In this document: positions 41,817 to 50,904 of the stretch, piece by piece
How positions within the stretch are numbered: the stretch's first letter is position 1
Layout of the letters: each line of letters starts with the position of its first letter
Origin: Nitrosophilus labii
GTDB lineage: Bacteria > Campylobacterota > Campylobacteria > Campylobacterales > Nitratiruptoraceae
Length of the DNA: 64,000 nucleotides
Assembly: GCF_014466985.1 (NCBI RefSeq)
Contig: NZ_AP022826.1
Span: 744,001 to 808,000, forward strand
Direction: 5' to 3'
The notes under the pieces: generated by a model
Databases searched by the model: none
Told to the model about the DNA's origin: nothing
Seen by the model: the letters and a program-made list of their open reading frames with translations, nothing else
Translations under genes and position numbers: made by a program

Positions 41817-43961
41817 ATGAAAAAATTTATCGAGAAGATTAAAGAGTGTCATGATATTGAAGAAGCCAAAAATATACTCTTTGGTACTATAAAAAAAAAT
41901 CCTAAAGTAGAATTTGCTCTAAACTTCGCAATCAAATCCCACAAAGACCAATATAGAAAAAGTGGTGAACCCTATGTGGTTCATCCTATCTTGGTAGCTG
42001 CAATCGTTGCTTATATCTCTCATGATGAAACTATGGTTATAGCTTCACTGCTCCATGATGTGGTAGAGGATACTTCGGTTACCATAGATGAAATCAAAAG
42101 CAATTTTGGAGAAGATGTGGCTACGCTTGTGGAGGGACTTACGAAGATCGTCGAAATTCGCGGTGAAAGTCTGATCCCGTCATATTCCAACGAGAAACTG
42201 ATAACATCGGCTTTAAGTTTTAGAAAAATACTACTTGCTTCTATTAAAGATGTAAGAGTCTTAGTTATAAAACTTTGCGATAGACTTCACAATATGCTCA
42301 CATTAGATGCTCTTGATGAGAAGAAGCGAAAAAGAATAGCAGAAGAGACGCTTGTAGTTTACGCGCCTATAGCGCATAGGCTAGGGATCTCTTTTTTGAA
42401 AAATATTTTAGAAGATCTAAGTTTTTATTACATCTTTCCTAAAGAGTATAAAAAGATAGACGATTTTTTAAAATCTCACAAGCAAGAACTTCAAATAAAG
42501 CTTAATAACTTTATAGATAACGTAAAGAAGATAATGGTAAAAAACGGTTTTAGATATAATGAATTTACCATTATCAGCAGAATCAAACACTACTACTCCA
42601 TATACCTTAAAATGCAAAGAAAAGGGATCTCGATAGAAGAGGTTCTTGATCTTTTGGCTATTAGAGTTTTAGTAAAACATAAAATAGACTGTTATAAAGC
42701 TTTAGGAGCTATTCATCTAAACTTTAAACCACTTATAATGCGATTTAAAGACTATATAGCCATACCTAAAGATAACGGATACCAAACGATTCATACTACA
42801 GTTTTTGACAACACTTCCATCTTTGAAGTTCAAATAAGAACGTTCGATATGCATAAAACCGCCGAGTACGGTGTGGCTGCACACTGGAAATATAAACTGG
42901 GACTTGATAGTATAAATCTAAAATGGCTTGAAAATCTACAGTATCAAAACGACAATATAGAAGAGTTTTACGAGCTTGTTAAAAACGATCTTTTCAGTGA
43001 AGATATTTCTGTCTTTTCTCCAAAAGGAGATCTCTTTACTCTTCCTAGAGGAGCGGTTGCGCTCGACTTTGCCTACGCGATTCATTCTGATATAGGCCAT
43101 AGAGCAAAAGAGGTTTATATCAACAAACAAAAAAGTACGCTTTTAACCGAACTTAAAAATGGAGATATTGTAAAAATCGTAACCGCAGATAAACCTATAC
43201 TTAGATGCAGTTGGATAGATGCGGTAAAAACTTCAAAAGCCAAAGAGCAGATGAGGCAAGCTTGTAAACAAAAAATCAAAGAGATAAATGCCAAAAGCGC
43301 TATAAATATCTTAGCTAGTGAGTTAAAGGTATCTCAAGAGGAAATTATAAAGTGGATTGAAGAAAATTCTCTTTTGCAGACTATTTATAAAGTACCTGTT
43401 GATATCAATTTTTTCAAAGATGTTAAAAACAGATTTTTGGCGCAACTTAGGAAAAAAAAGAAGATTTTGCCATTTATCGGTGCCAAAATTATAAAATTAA
43501 AAGAGCTGCTTTTAGATAATTTTATAATATATTCGAGTTATAATATAAATTCTGTTGAATTTGATTATTGCTGCAATCCCAAAATGGGAGATGAGATTGT
43601 AGCTTTTAAAAAGGGAAACAGTGCTATAATTCATCATAAACTTTGTGAAAAAGCGGCTGAACTGATAGAACAGGGCGAGCCTATGCTTTTTATAGCTTGG
43701 TCAAATAGTAGATTGCCAAGATATAAACTGCTTGTATCTTTGCAAAATAAAAAGGGTGCATTAGCCGCTTTGTTACAACATTTAGCTAAACTTGATATAA
43801 ACGTTGTTTCGATAGAGCTTGGACACAATTTAGAATATAGCAATATTTGTGAGTTGGAGATTGAGACAAATATAAGCGATAGTGAAACTTTAAGAAAGAA
43901 GCTGGAACCTAAAGCAAAAGTTATCGAAATAACCGGAAGCGACGACGCATATAAAAAATAA
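41817..43961 (+). CDS. spoT: Bifunctional (p)ppGpp synthetase/hydrolase SpoT
   Basis: A 714-aa Rel/Spo enzyme. Hydrolase HD domain (about 30-180) with YVVHPILVAAIVA and SLLHDVVEDT is intact. Synthetase domain (about 230-345) holds IISRIKHYYSIYLKMQRKG and DNGYQTIHTTVF with EVQIRTFDMHKTAEYGVAAHW. TGS domain (about 390-450) and a C-terminal ACT domain (about 635-705) follow. Both catalytic halves look functional, so this is the single stringent-response enzyme expected in the phylum. It starts at ATG 41817, 17 bp after rpoZ. Confidence 0.95.
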   Translation: MKKFIEKIKECHDIEEAKNILFGTIKKNPKVEFALNFAIKSHKDQYRKSGEPYVVHPILVAAIVAYISHDETMVIASLLHDVVEDTSVTIDEIKSNFGEDVATLVEGLTKIVEIRGESLIPSYSNEKLITSALSFRKILLASIKDVRVLVIKLCDRLHNMLTLDALDEKKRKRIAEETLVVYAPIAHRLGISFLKNILEDLSFYYIFPKEYKKIDDFLKSHKQELQIKLNNFIDNVKKIMVKNGFRYNEFTIISRIKHYYSIYLKMQRKGISIEEVLDLLAIRVLVKHKIDCYKALGAIHLNFKPLIMRFKDYIAIPKDNGYQTIHTTVFDNTSIFEVQIRTFDMHKTAEYGVAAHWKYKLGLDSINLKWLENLQYQNDNIEEFYELVKNDLFSEDISVFSPKGDLFTLPRGAVALDFAYAIHSDIGHRAKEVYINKQKSTLLTELKNGDIVKIVTADKPILRCSWIDAVKTSKAKEQMRQACKQKIKEINAKSAINILASELKVSQEEIIKWIEENSLLQTIYKVPVDINFFKDVKNRFLAQLRKKKKILPFIGAKIIKLKELLLDNFIIYSSYNINSVEFDYCCNPKMGDEIVAFKKGNSAIIHHKLCEKAAELIEQGEPMLFIAWSNSRLPRYKLLVSLQNKKGALAALLQHLAKLDINVVSIELGHNLEYSNICELEIETNISDSETLRKKLEPKAKVIEITGSDDAYKK

Positions 43962-43988
43962 TGAATGAAAGATAAATAAGGGGAGTTA

Positions 43989-45191
43989 ATGGTAAAAGAG
44001 GCAATGGCTGAAATAGTTAGAGGAACGGCTGAAATTATAGATAAAGAGAAGATAGAAAAACTTTTAAAAGAGTATTATGAAGAGGGAAAGCACTATTATG
44101 TAAAGGCAGGTTTTGATCCAACAGCACCGGATCTTCATTTAGGGCATACGGTTTTACTTCAAAAACTTGCTACGTTTCAAAAATATGGAGGGATTATTCA
44201 GTTTATTATAGGCGATTTTACGGCTATGATTGGCGATCCTACCGGTAAGAGTGAAACAAGGAAAAAGCTTGATAGAGAGACGGTTTTAAAAAATGCAAAA
44301 AGTTACGAAGAACAAGTTTTTAAGATACTTGATCCCGACAAAACCCAAGTGCTCTTTAACTCACAATGGATAGATAAGCTTGGGGCTAGCGGACTTGTTG
44401 AGCTTACAACTTTAGTAAGTGTCGCGAGAATGCTAGAACGCGATGACTTTGAAAAAAGATATAAAGCAGGAAAACCGATAGCTATAAGTGAATTTATCTA
44501 TCCTCTGCTACAAGGATACGATAGCGTATATTTAAAAAGTGATATTGAAATAGGCGGCACAGACCAAAAATTTAACCTTTTAATGGGAAGGCAACTTCAA
44601 AGAAGTTTCAGTGTTGGCAAAGAGCAAGCCGTTTTAATGATGCCAATACTCGAAGGACTTGACGGTGTTCAAAAGATGAGTAAATCTTTAGGCAACTATA
44701 TAGGGGTTGATGAAGAGCCCAATACAATGTTTGCAAAAGTTATGAGTATATCTGACGAATTGATGTGGAGATATTATGAGCTACTTAGTTCTAAATCTTT
44801 AGAAGAGATCGAGATATTAAAAGAGGGAGTAAAAGAGGGTAAAGTTCACCCTAAGTACGCAAAAGAGCTTTTGGCCGCTGAAATTACGGCTAGGTTTCAT
44901 GGTGACGAAGCGGCAAAAGCGGCGAAGGAAGAGTTTGACAGAGTTCATAAACAAAACGATATTCCAAGCGATATAGCCGAGTATGAACTAAAAGGACATA
45001 TATGGATCGCTAAAGCTTTGGTGGAATGCGCTTTAGAGCCTTCTACATCTCAAGCAAGAAGAGATATTCAAGCCGGAGCCGTAAGAGTAAATAAAGAGAA
45101 AATTTCCGATAAGGATCTTCATCTAGAAGAGGGTGAGTATATTTTGCAAGTTGGAAAAAGAAAATTTGCCAAATTAAAGGTTACGAAGTGA
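43989..45191 (+). CDS. tyrS: Tyrosyl-tRNA synthetase TyrS
   Basis: A 400-aa class I synthetase of the bacterial long type (TyrRS-2/TyrZ-like): [15 protein letters not shown] (HIGH-like), [17 protein letters not shown], the [13 protein letters not shown] tyrosine pocket, [11 protein letters not shown] (KMSKS) and a C-terminal S4 domain ([17 protein letters not shown]). GGGGAG precedes ATG 43989. It overlaps the next gene by 4 bp. Confidence 0.96.
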   Translation: MVKEAMAEIVRGTAEIIDKEKIEKLLKEYYEEGKHYYVKAGFDPTAPDLHLGHTVLLQKLATFQKYGGIIQFIIGDFTAMIGDPTGKSETRKKLDRETVLKNAKSYEEQVFKILDPDKTQVLFNSQWIDKLGASGLVELTTLVSVARMLERDDFEKRYKAGKPIAISEFIYPLLQGYDSVYLKSDIEIGGTDQKFNLLMGRQLQRSFSVGKEQAVLMMPILEGLDGVQKMSKSLGNYIGVDEEPNTMFAKVMSISDELMWRYYELLSSKSLEEIEILKEGVKEGKVHPKYAKELLAAEITARFHGDEAAKAAKEEFDRVHKQNDIPSDIAEYELKGHIWIAKALVECALEPSTSQARRDIQAGAVRVNKEKISDKDLHLEEGEYILQVGKRKFAKLKVTK

Positions 45192-46285
45192 AACTACAAC
45201 CGTTAAAAATAGGAAAGCATGAGATAAAATACCCCATCATTCAAGGGGGTATGGGGGTAGGTATTAGTTGGGACAGGCTAGCTGGCAACGTTTCGAAAGA
45301 GGGTGGTTTAGGTGTTATAAGCACCGTAGGAACCGGATATTATGAAAATAAAAAATATATAGAAAAAGAGATAGCAGGACGGCCTTTAGAGACCAAAAAT
45401 TTCTACTCTAGAAAAGCTCTTTTTAAAATATTTGAAAATGCGAGAAAGATATGTGGTGATGTTCCACTTGGTGCAAATATTTTATATGCTATAAACGATT
45501 ATGGTAGAGTTGTTAGAGACACCTGTGAGGCAGGAGCTGATATAATCATAACAGGAGCAGGTCTTCCAACAAATATGCCCGAATTTACAGAAGGATTCAG
45601 TGATGTAGCTTTAGTTCCTATAGTCTCTAGCGCAAAAGCCTTAAAAATAATCTGCAAAAGATGGGAAAAAAGATACAACAGAGTTCCTGACGCGGTTATA
45701 GTTGAAGGGCCTCTTAGCGGCGGGCATCAAGGATTTACGTATGAGCAGTGTTTTATGGAAGAGTACAGACTTGAAAATATCGTTCCTCAAGTTATCGAAG
45801 AGGCAAAAAAATGGGGAAATATTCCAGTAATAGCGGCCGGCGGAATCTGGGATCATGAAGATATCGTGAAATTTATCGAGCTTGGCGCTGCTGGAGTTCA
45901 GATAGGTACTAGATTTATAGGAACATTTGAGTGTGATGCGCACGAAAACTTTAAGCAGATTTTATTGAATGCTAAAAAAGAGGATATTTTGCTTCTAAAA
46001 TCTCCTGTGGGGTATCCCGCTAGAGGAATAAAAACTAATCTCATCGAGTTAGTAGAGAAGAGAGAAGGACCGGCTATAAAGTGTATAAGCAACTGTGTGG
46101 CTCCATGTCAAAGAGGTGTTGAAGCAAAAGAGGTGGGTTACTGTATAGCTGATAGGCTGAGCGATGCTTATTTAGGCGATAAAGAGCTAGGGCTCTTTTT
46201 TAGTGGCGCCAACGGTTATAGACTAGATAAGCTAATCTCTGTTAAAGAGTTGATGGAAATTTTAGTTAAAGGAGAGTCCAATTAA
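45188..46285 (+). CDS. Nitronate monooxygenase / FabK-like flavoprotein
   Basis: A 365-aa FMN-dependent TIM-barrel protein. Motifs are [62 protein letters not shown] and [20 protein letters not shown]. The family oxidises nitronates or, as FabK, reduces enoyl-ACP; sequence alone does not decide. GHQG, the flavin-site His motif, is present. The C terminus holds a Cys-rich stretch [12 protein letters not shown] typical of the epsilonproteobacterial group. The start is GTG 45188, within the tyrS stop. Confidence 0.85.
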   Translation: MKLQPLKIGKHEIKYPIIQGGMGVGISWDRLAGNVSKEGGLGVISTVGTGYYENKKYIEKEIAGRPLETKNFYSRKALFKIFENARKICGDVPLGANILYAINDYGRVVRDTCEAGADIIITGAGLPTNMPEFTEGFSDVALVPIVSSAKALKIICKRWEKRYNRVPDAVIVEGPLSGGHQGFTYEQCFMEEYRLENIVPQVIEEAKKWGNIPVIAAGGIWDHEDIVKFIELGAAGVQIGTRFIGTFECDAHENFKQILLNAKKEDILLLKSPVGYPARGIKTNLIELVEKREGPAIKCISNCVAPCQRGVEAKEVGYCIADRLSDAYLGDKELGLFFSGANGYRLDKLISVKELMEILVKGESN

Positions 46286-47690
46286 AAAGATTTTTCTTTT
46301 TACTCTTCTTTTTTCCTTTCTTCTTGCTTCTAAATATCCTATGTTGGATCAGGCAAACGAGTTATTAAGATCCAAAAATCAGCAATCTATAATAAAATCA
46401 TACAATAGTTTTAAGACCTTATATATTCGTTCTATTTTAGAATCGGACGAGAATCTAAAAAAAGAGGCTTTAAAGGGGCTTATTGAGAGTTCTAAGAAGC
46501 TTGGTTTTGATTATAGAGATTATGAACAGGAGCTAAAGAGATTATCTAGCAAGTCTGAAAATGTTCCAAAAAAAGTTGTAAAGGTTGAGAAAAAGATTAA
46601 AAAAGATATAAAAAAAGAGAGTATAGATAGCTCTAAAAAAATTGTACTCAAATCTATAAAACTAAAAAAAGGTGAAGTGGAGTTATATTTTTCCGATCTT
46701 TTGGATAAAAATAGTATAAAAAGTTTTATTTTAGCCGATAAAAAAAGTTCAATATATAAAAAAGTTTTTGATATAAAGTCAATCTGGCCTTATCCTAAGA
46801 GAGAGTACTCTCTAAGAAGCGTAAAAAAGATGAAGATCGCTCAATTTAACAAAGATTGGGCGAGAGTCGTATTTGAAGATAACAAACCTATTAAAATAGA
46901 TTTTAATATAGAAAAAGATGTTTTAAAGATCTTTTTAAACGGCAATAAAAAAAAGGAAGAAAAAGTCGTAGAAAAAGATAAAAAGTATGACTATCGATTT
47001 TATAGAACTCAAAAAACTATTGTTATCGATCCAGGACACGGCGGAAAGGACGCCGGCGCAGTTGGTTATAAAAGAAAAAAAGAGAAAGATGCCGTTTTAG
47101 CCGTAGCTAAAAAGTTATACAAAGAGCTAAAAAATAGAGGATACAAAGTATATCTAACAAGAACGAAAGACTACTTTGTAGAACTAAGAAACAGAACAAA
47201 ATACGCAAACAGAAGAATGGCTGATATATTTATATCTATACATGCCAATGCTGCGCCTAAAAAGAGCAAATATCTTAGTATGAGAGGTATTGAGACGTTC
47301 TTTTTATCGCCGGCTAGAAGCAAAAGAGCAAAAAGGGTAGCCGCTTTAGAAAACAGAGCCGATTTGGACTCAATGGGATATTTTTCTAAAATGACTTTTT
47401 TGAATTTTTTAAATAGAGAAAAGATAATAGCCTCAAACAAACTTGCTATAGATATCCAAAAAGGGATGCTTTATAATCTTAGAAAACATTTTAAAGATGT
47501 TCAAGACGGAGGTGTAAGAGAGGGGCCTTTTTGGGTTTTAGTCGGCGCTCAGATGCCTTCAGTTTTGATAGAGATAGGTTATATTACAAATCCAACCGAA
47601 GCAAGAAGGATCTTTAATCCATATTATCAAACATTGCTTGCTAAAGGTATAGCCGACGGTATAGATAGCTATTTTGAGAAAAATAGATAG
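46281..47690 (+). CDS. N-acetylmuramoyl-L-alanine amidase (Amidase_3), apparent ATT start
   Basis: A zinc amidase that cuts the stem peptide from MurNAc. The catalytic domain (about residues 250-465) has VIDPGHGGKDAGAVGYKRKK, IFISIHANA, and LIEIGYITNPTEARR (His, Glu, His, Glu ligands). An AMIN-like domain lies at about 115-215. The first ATG (46341) would cut off the signal [17 protein letters not shown]. The only in-frame start-like codon before it is ATT 46281, 4 nt after GGAGAG; the frame is closed by TAG at 46263. ATT is the best start. It overlaps the previous stop by 5 bp. Confidence 0.88.
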   Translation: MKKIFLFTLLFSFLLASKYPMLDQANELLRSKNQQSIIKSYNSFKTLYIRSILESDENLKKEALKGLIESSKKLGFDYRDYEQELKRLSSKSENVPKKVVKVEKKIKKDIKKESIDSSKKIVLKSIKLKKGEVELYFSDLLDKNSIKSFILADKKSSIYKKVFDIKSIWPYPKREYSLRSVKKMKIAQFNKDWARVVFEDNKPIKIDFNIEKDVLKIFLNGNKKKEEKVVEKDKKYDYRFYRTQKTIVIDPGHGGKDAGAVGYKRKKEKDAVLAVAKKLYKELKNRGYKVYLTRTKDYFVELRNRTKYANRRMADIFISIHANAAPKKSKYLSMRGIETFFLSPARSKRAKRVAALENRADLDSMGYFSKMTFLNFLNREKIIASNKLAIDIQKGMLYNLRKHFKDVQDGGVREGPFWVLVGAQMPSVLIEIGYITNPTEARRIFNPYYQTLLAKGIADGIDSYFEKNR

Positions 47691-47788
47691 CACAAGCAGA
47701 AAATGTAGGATTTTGGTAACAACTATAACCAAAAGGTATTATGCTGTTTACAGAGTCTATTTTACGGTTTTAATTGAGTATATTTTTA

Positions 47789-47809
47789 TACCGGGAGTTG
47801 TTCCCGGTA
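47789..47809. terminator. Shared hairpin between converging genes
   Basis: TACCGGGA, loop GTTGT, TCCCGGTA between the amidase (+) and ppa (-) genes, ending 3 bp before the ppa stop. T-runs are weak on both sides; a bidirectional terminator is likely. Confidence 0.6.
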
Positions 47810-47812
47810 AGT

Positions 47813-48331
47813 TTATTTGTAGTTTTCTATAGCCTCTTGAAGAATTTTTTCCGCTTCCTCTTTTCCCTTGTAATCTTTAACTTTTACCCATTTGTTTGGT
47901 TCTAGCATTTTGTATGTCTCAAAGAAGTTTTTAATCTTTTCCAAGGTAGATTTTGGAAGATCTTCAATATCTTTAATCTCATCATATTTTGGATCTACTT
48001 TGCTAACGGGTACAGCTAGAAGTTTTTCATCCATACCGCTTTCATCTTCCATGATCAAAACGCCTATAAGTCTACATTTTATAACGCTTCCGGCTTGTAA
48101 AGGGTATTCGTTTAAAACCAAAATATCTGCTGGATCGCCGTCAGCGGCCAACGTATTTGGAACAAAACCGTAGTTTGCAGGATAAAACATAGCGCTATAA
48201 AGTACCCTATCTACAAAGATGGCGCCGCTTTCTTTGTCTATTTCGTATTTGACGTTTGAACCGTAAGGTATCTCTATAAGGGCGTGAACTTTTTCCGGAT
48301 TTTCACCGTGTCCTATTTTGTTAATATCCAT
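47813..48331 (-). CDS. ppa: Inorganic pyrophosphatase Ppa
   Basis: Family I soluble pyrophosphatase, PPi to 2 Pi. The start is ATG 48331 (MDINKIGHGENPEKVHALIE) with TAGGAGA upstream; the open frame to 48427 lacks family similarity. The 172-aa product shows IPYGSNVKYEIDKES, YPANYGFVP and the metal motif DGDPADILVL, then VPVSKVDPKYDEI. Length is typical. Confidence 0.96.
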   Translation of the reverse strand: MDINKIGHGENPEKVHALIEIPYGSNVKYEIDKESGAIFVDRVLYSAMFYPANYGFVPNTLAADGDPADILVLNEYPLQAGSVIKCRLIGVLIMEDESGMDEKLLAVPVSKVDPKYDEIKDIEDLPKSTLEKIKNFFETYKMLEPNKWVKVKDYKGKEEAEKILQEAIENYK

Positions 48332-48395
48332 AGCTTCTCCTACTAAAAGTTTTGTAGTATTATATACTAAATTGGTTTTATAAAAGATTAGAGAA

Positions 48396-48797
48396 CTATT
48401 TTGATTTGGAGAGTCTTCTTTCAACATCGTCCAAAAAAGAGAGAAAAGATTCTTCGTCCCAATACCCTAAAACTGGTCTTATAATGTTTCCTCCTTTAGA
48501 TGTTATAAAAAAGGTGGTAGGAGTGATTTTAGAGTTGATATATTTTGGTAGTCTCTTTTCGTTATTATAAACTTTTATGGGTACAAAATTATGATTTATC
48601 CGTTTTATAATTTGTTTATTTTTGAAAGTAGTGTGCAACATCTTTTCGCACCATTTACAGTTGTGACTCTCGAAAAAAACCATCAACGGCTTTTTTTCCT
48701 TGTTTGCTCTATTTAAAGCGATGTTAAAGTCTCTCTCCCACTCTATTTGAGAAGCAAAAAGCAAAAAAGGTATCAATAAAAACAAAAACTTTTTCAT
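48396..48797 (-). CDS. Exported thioredoxin-like protein
   Basis: A 133-aa periplasmic protein: Sec signal MKKFLFLLIPFLLFAS, then a thioredoxin fold with active-site pair in ESHNCKWCEKMLHTTF and the cis-Pro in KITPTTFFITS. This is the Thioredoxin_7/SoxW-like group. It lies 9 bp downstream of a cytochrome c gene on the same strand and may reduce cysteines during cytochrome maturation or act in repair. The specific partner is unknown. Confidence 0.85.
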   Translation of the reverse strand: MKKFLFLLIPFLLFASQIEWERDFNIALNRANKEKKPLMVFFESHNCKWCEKMLHTTFKNKQIIKRINHNFVPIKVYNNEKRLPKYINSKITPTTFFITSKGGNIIRPVLGYWDEESFLSFLDDVERRLSKSK

Positions 48798-48806
48798 ACT
48801 CTTTCC

Positions 48807-49136
48807 TTATCCGCAATTTAATCCGTCGCAGCTTCTTACGACTCCCTTATCCCGAGCATTGTTCATCATAAAGTCTCTTAGCGCTTTCATCCTTCTTTCA
48901 AAATAGCTGCTATTAATCTTTTTAGTAGCGCTTTTATCATATTTATGGATATTTTTTAGATTTTGGGCGCTATTATCAAACATCTCTTTCCACTCTTCGC
49001 TCTCTAACATTGCCGCGCCTTTAAAGGCCGGCCCGTGACAAGAGGAGCAGAGTTTTTTGTAGGTAACCATACCTTTGGCGCTATAAGCAAAGCTATAAGT
49101 TGCCAATAGTGCCGCTACAAGCAGAGATTTTTTCAT
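48807..49136 (-). CDS. Small periplasmic cytochrome c
   Basis: A 109-aa protein with Sec signal MKKSLLVAALLATYSFAYS and a haem motif CSSCH at about residue 30 (KLCSSCHGPAFKGAAML). Two further Cys near the end (VVRSCDGLNCG) could form a disulfide. No clear Met ligand motif of class I; MLESEEW or MKALRDFMM could provide it. It sits between an AhpD-like and a thioredoxin-like gene with spacings of 3 and 9 bp, clearly one operon. The function is not known. Confidence 0.85.
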   Translation of the reverse strand: MKKSLLVAALLATYSFAYSAKGMVTYKKLCSSCHGPAFKGAAMLESEEWKEMFDNSAQNLKNIHKYDKSATKKINSSYFERRMKALRDFMMNNARDKGVVRSCDGLNCG

Positions 49137-49139
49137 ATT

Positions 49140-49673
49140 TTATCCTTCACTGAGTCCAAATACGTTTGAGAGCGTATTTATATAGTTAAAATATCCCGTA
49201 ATCGCTACGGCCTCTAAGATTTGAGATTCGCTCCAACCCATATCTTTTAATCTCTCAATATCCTCTTTTGTGATTTTGTAGTTATCTTTTTTGGATGCCC
49301 TTATACAAAAATTTAAAAGAGCTTTTGTCTTTTCATCTACATTCATTGCATCTACTCCTTTTAGGACTTCTTCAATCTCTTCTTCTTGCATTCCTAACAT
49401 TTTGGCAATACCTTTATGTACATCTACGCACATTTTACAGCTATTCTCTTTTGAGATTAAAAGCGCTATAGACTCTTTTATACTGTAAGGAAGTTCAGTC
49501 TCTTTTAAAAGATATGACTGCACCATAGTATCCGTTGCTTCATATATATCTTTTCTGATAGCTAACAGTTTGAAAATCTCTCCAAGTTTTCCCGTTTTTT
49601 CCAATATAGGTCTAGCTTTTTCTTGAATTTGCGGGTCCATCTCTTCAAATTCCGGTAGTTTTATATATGCCAT
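49140..49673 (-). CDS. AhpD/carboxymuconolactone decarboxylase-family protein
   Basis: A 177-aa protein with the alkylhydroperoxidase active-site motif in KENSCKMCVDVHKGIAK (E-x-x-x-C-x-x-C-x-x-x-H). The fold is all-helical, and the ending GWSESQILEAVAITGYFNYI is typical of the YurZ/AhpD group. The likely role is peroxide defence or a thiol peroxidase-like function. It is in an operon with tetR upstream (12-bp gap) and a cytochrome c downstream, suggesting an oxidative or toxic-compound response unit. Confidence 0.85.
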   Translation of the reverse strand: MAYIKLPEFEEMDPQIQEKARPILEKTGKLGEIFKLLAIRKDIYEATDTMVQSYLLKETELPYSIKESIALLISKENSCKMCVDVHKGIAKMLGMQEEEIEEVLKGVDAMNVDEKTKALLNFCIRASKKDNYKITKEDIERLKDMGWSESQILEAVAITGYFNYINTLSNVFGLSEG

Positions 49674-49685
49674 TTATCTTCCTTT

Positions 49686-50288
49686 TTATGATTTGCACTC
49701 TTGTAAGTTTTTGAACGATTTTTCCGTAAGATATGGGTAAAAAACCCTCTCTATCTGTTCAGTGACTCTTTTTACGCTTTTTTTATCGACTTTTTCTCCC
49801 AAAAGAAGTAGATATGGAGTCCAAAATTGACTGTACAACATAATAGTATCTGCTAAGTATGTGATAGTCTCTTTTGGAATCTCTTTAAGACACCCTTTTT
49901 CAATAAGATGTGAAATAAGCTTTAAAAGTTTTTCATACTGTTTTTTGTTATCTTCTAAAACCTCATTTGCCAAATGTTTATCTCTATTTATCAACAGTAG
50001 TAACTCTTTTCTAAGGAAACGGTACTCCCACCAAGTTTTTGCTACAAAATCGCAATAATTTTTCATTTCGCACAAATCGTCAGGCAACCTTTTGTTTTCG
50101 AAGTCGATAATATCTCTCATCTGTCGATATAATGCCCTTATAATATCCTCTTTGTTTTTAAAGTGGTAGTAAAGGTTTCCGGGACTTATGCCTGCGGCCT
50201 TTGCTATGTGGTTTGTGGTTATACTTTTTGTATCGTTGTCGTTAAATAGTTTCAGAGCCGTCTGTAAAATTTTCTCTTTAGTATTCAC
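49686..50288 (-). CDS. TetR-family transcriptional regulator
   Basis: A 200-aa repressor: N-terminal HTH (TKEKILQTALKLFNDNDTK then ITTNHIAKAAGISPGNLYYHFKNKEDI) and a ligand domain of about 140 residues. The start is GTG 50288, MNTKEKI. A perfect palindrome overlapping its promoter (50297-50318) argues for autoregulation of the tetR-ahpD-cytochrome-thioredoxin operon. The effector is unknown; two Cys in the ligand part (DLCEMKNYCD) are notable as possible sensors. Confidence 0.92.
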   Translation of the reverse strand: MNTKEKILQTALKLFNDNDTKSITTNHIAKAAGISPGNLYYHFKNKEDIIRALYRQMRDIIDFENKRLPDDLCEMKNYCDFVAKTWWEYRFLRKELLLLINRDKHLANEVLEDNKKQYEKLLKLISHLIEKGCLKEIPKETITYLADTIMLYSQFWTPYLLLLGEKVDKKSVKRVTEQIERVFYPYLTEKSFKNLQECKS

Positions 50289-50296
50289 TACACACC

Positions 50297-50318
50297 TTTT
50301 AGAGTAATTACTCTAAAA
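50297..50318. promoter_or_regulatory. TetR operator: perfect 22-bp palindrome
   Basis: The half-site TTTTAGAGTAA is followed at once by its exact reverse complement. It lies between the -10 box and the GTG start of tetR, overlapping the ribosome site, so binding would block transcription. Confidence 0.85.
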
Positions 50319-50346
50319 TGATATATAAAAAATTATAATATGTCAA
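50318..50346 (-). promoter_or_regulatory. Sigma-70 promoter of the tetR operon
   Basis: On the minus strand TTGACA (50346-50341), a 17-bp spacer, TATCAT (50323-50318): near-consensus and optimally spaced. The operator palindrome starts where the -10 ends. Confidence 0.8.
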
Positions 50347-50628
50347 ATTTTTTTCTCATAGATAAAGATTATTAAAGCATAGATTATATAATTGAATGCT
50401 CTAAAAAATTACTAAATTTCACTCAGGCAAGTTGAAATTTTTAGTAAAGCTAACGCTTGTAAATTTTATTAGAAAGTGCTAAACAAGCGTACTTTTTTAG
50501 CCTTTTGGCGAACATAAAATTTTCAAGCTAAAATTTCAAATCCTTCGTTTTATTTGTAATTTTTCAGAGGTCTCAATTGACTTTATAAATCGCTACTGTA
50601 TACCAGTTCAAAAGATTTCAAAGTGTTT
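50347..50628. other. Structured AT-rich gap with inverted repeats, no gene seen
   Basis: No coding frame is supported. It holds dyads such as ACGCTTGT (50451-50458) with ACAAGCGT (50483-50490), and AAATTTCA/TGAAATTT around 50413-50438, plus a repeated AAATTTTA/TAAAATTT theme. It might encode a structured RNA or be an old repeat relic; I do not recognise a known RNA. Confidence 0.4.
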
Positions 50629-50904
50629 TTAGAGGATTTCGTATGAGATTGAGTATTCTATATCGCTGAAGTATCTATCTAATATTTTTTCAATGTTTTG
50701 CAATCTTTTTTGAATATCCTCCTCGCTTAAGGCTAAAAAAACTATTGCAATCTCAGCCTCTTTTGGGTATTCACTTGAGATATCTAAAGTGGAGATGTTT
50801 AATTTTGAGAGTCTCTCTTTTATAGAGTTTAAGATTTTTCTTCTTCCTTTTAGGCTTTCGACGTAGGGAAGGTCTAGGGTTATTAAGAGATTTACTATAT
50901 GCAA
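50629..50904 (-). CDS. DUF503 (YlxP-like) family protein
   Basis: A 91-aa protein with the DUF503 pattern: an N-terminal strand, LPYVESLKGRRKILNSIKER, and a later AEIAIVFLALSEEDIQKRLQ. In many bacteria the family (YlxP) sits near rbfA and infB, and may have a ribosome-related role; here it is downstream of a cinA-like gene, overlapping it by 10 bp. Function is unassigned. Confidence 0.75.
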   Translation of the reverse strand: MHIVNLLITLDLPYVESLKGRRKILNSIKERLSKLNISTLDISSEYPKEAEIAIVFLALSEEDIQKRLQNIEKILDRYFSDIEYSISYEIL

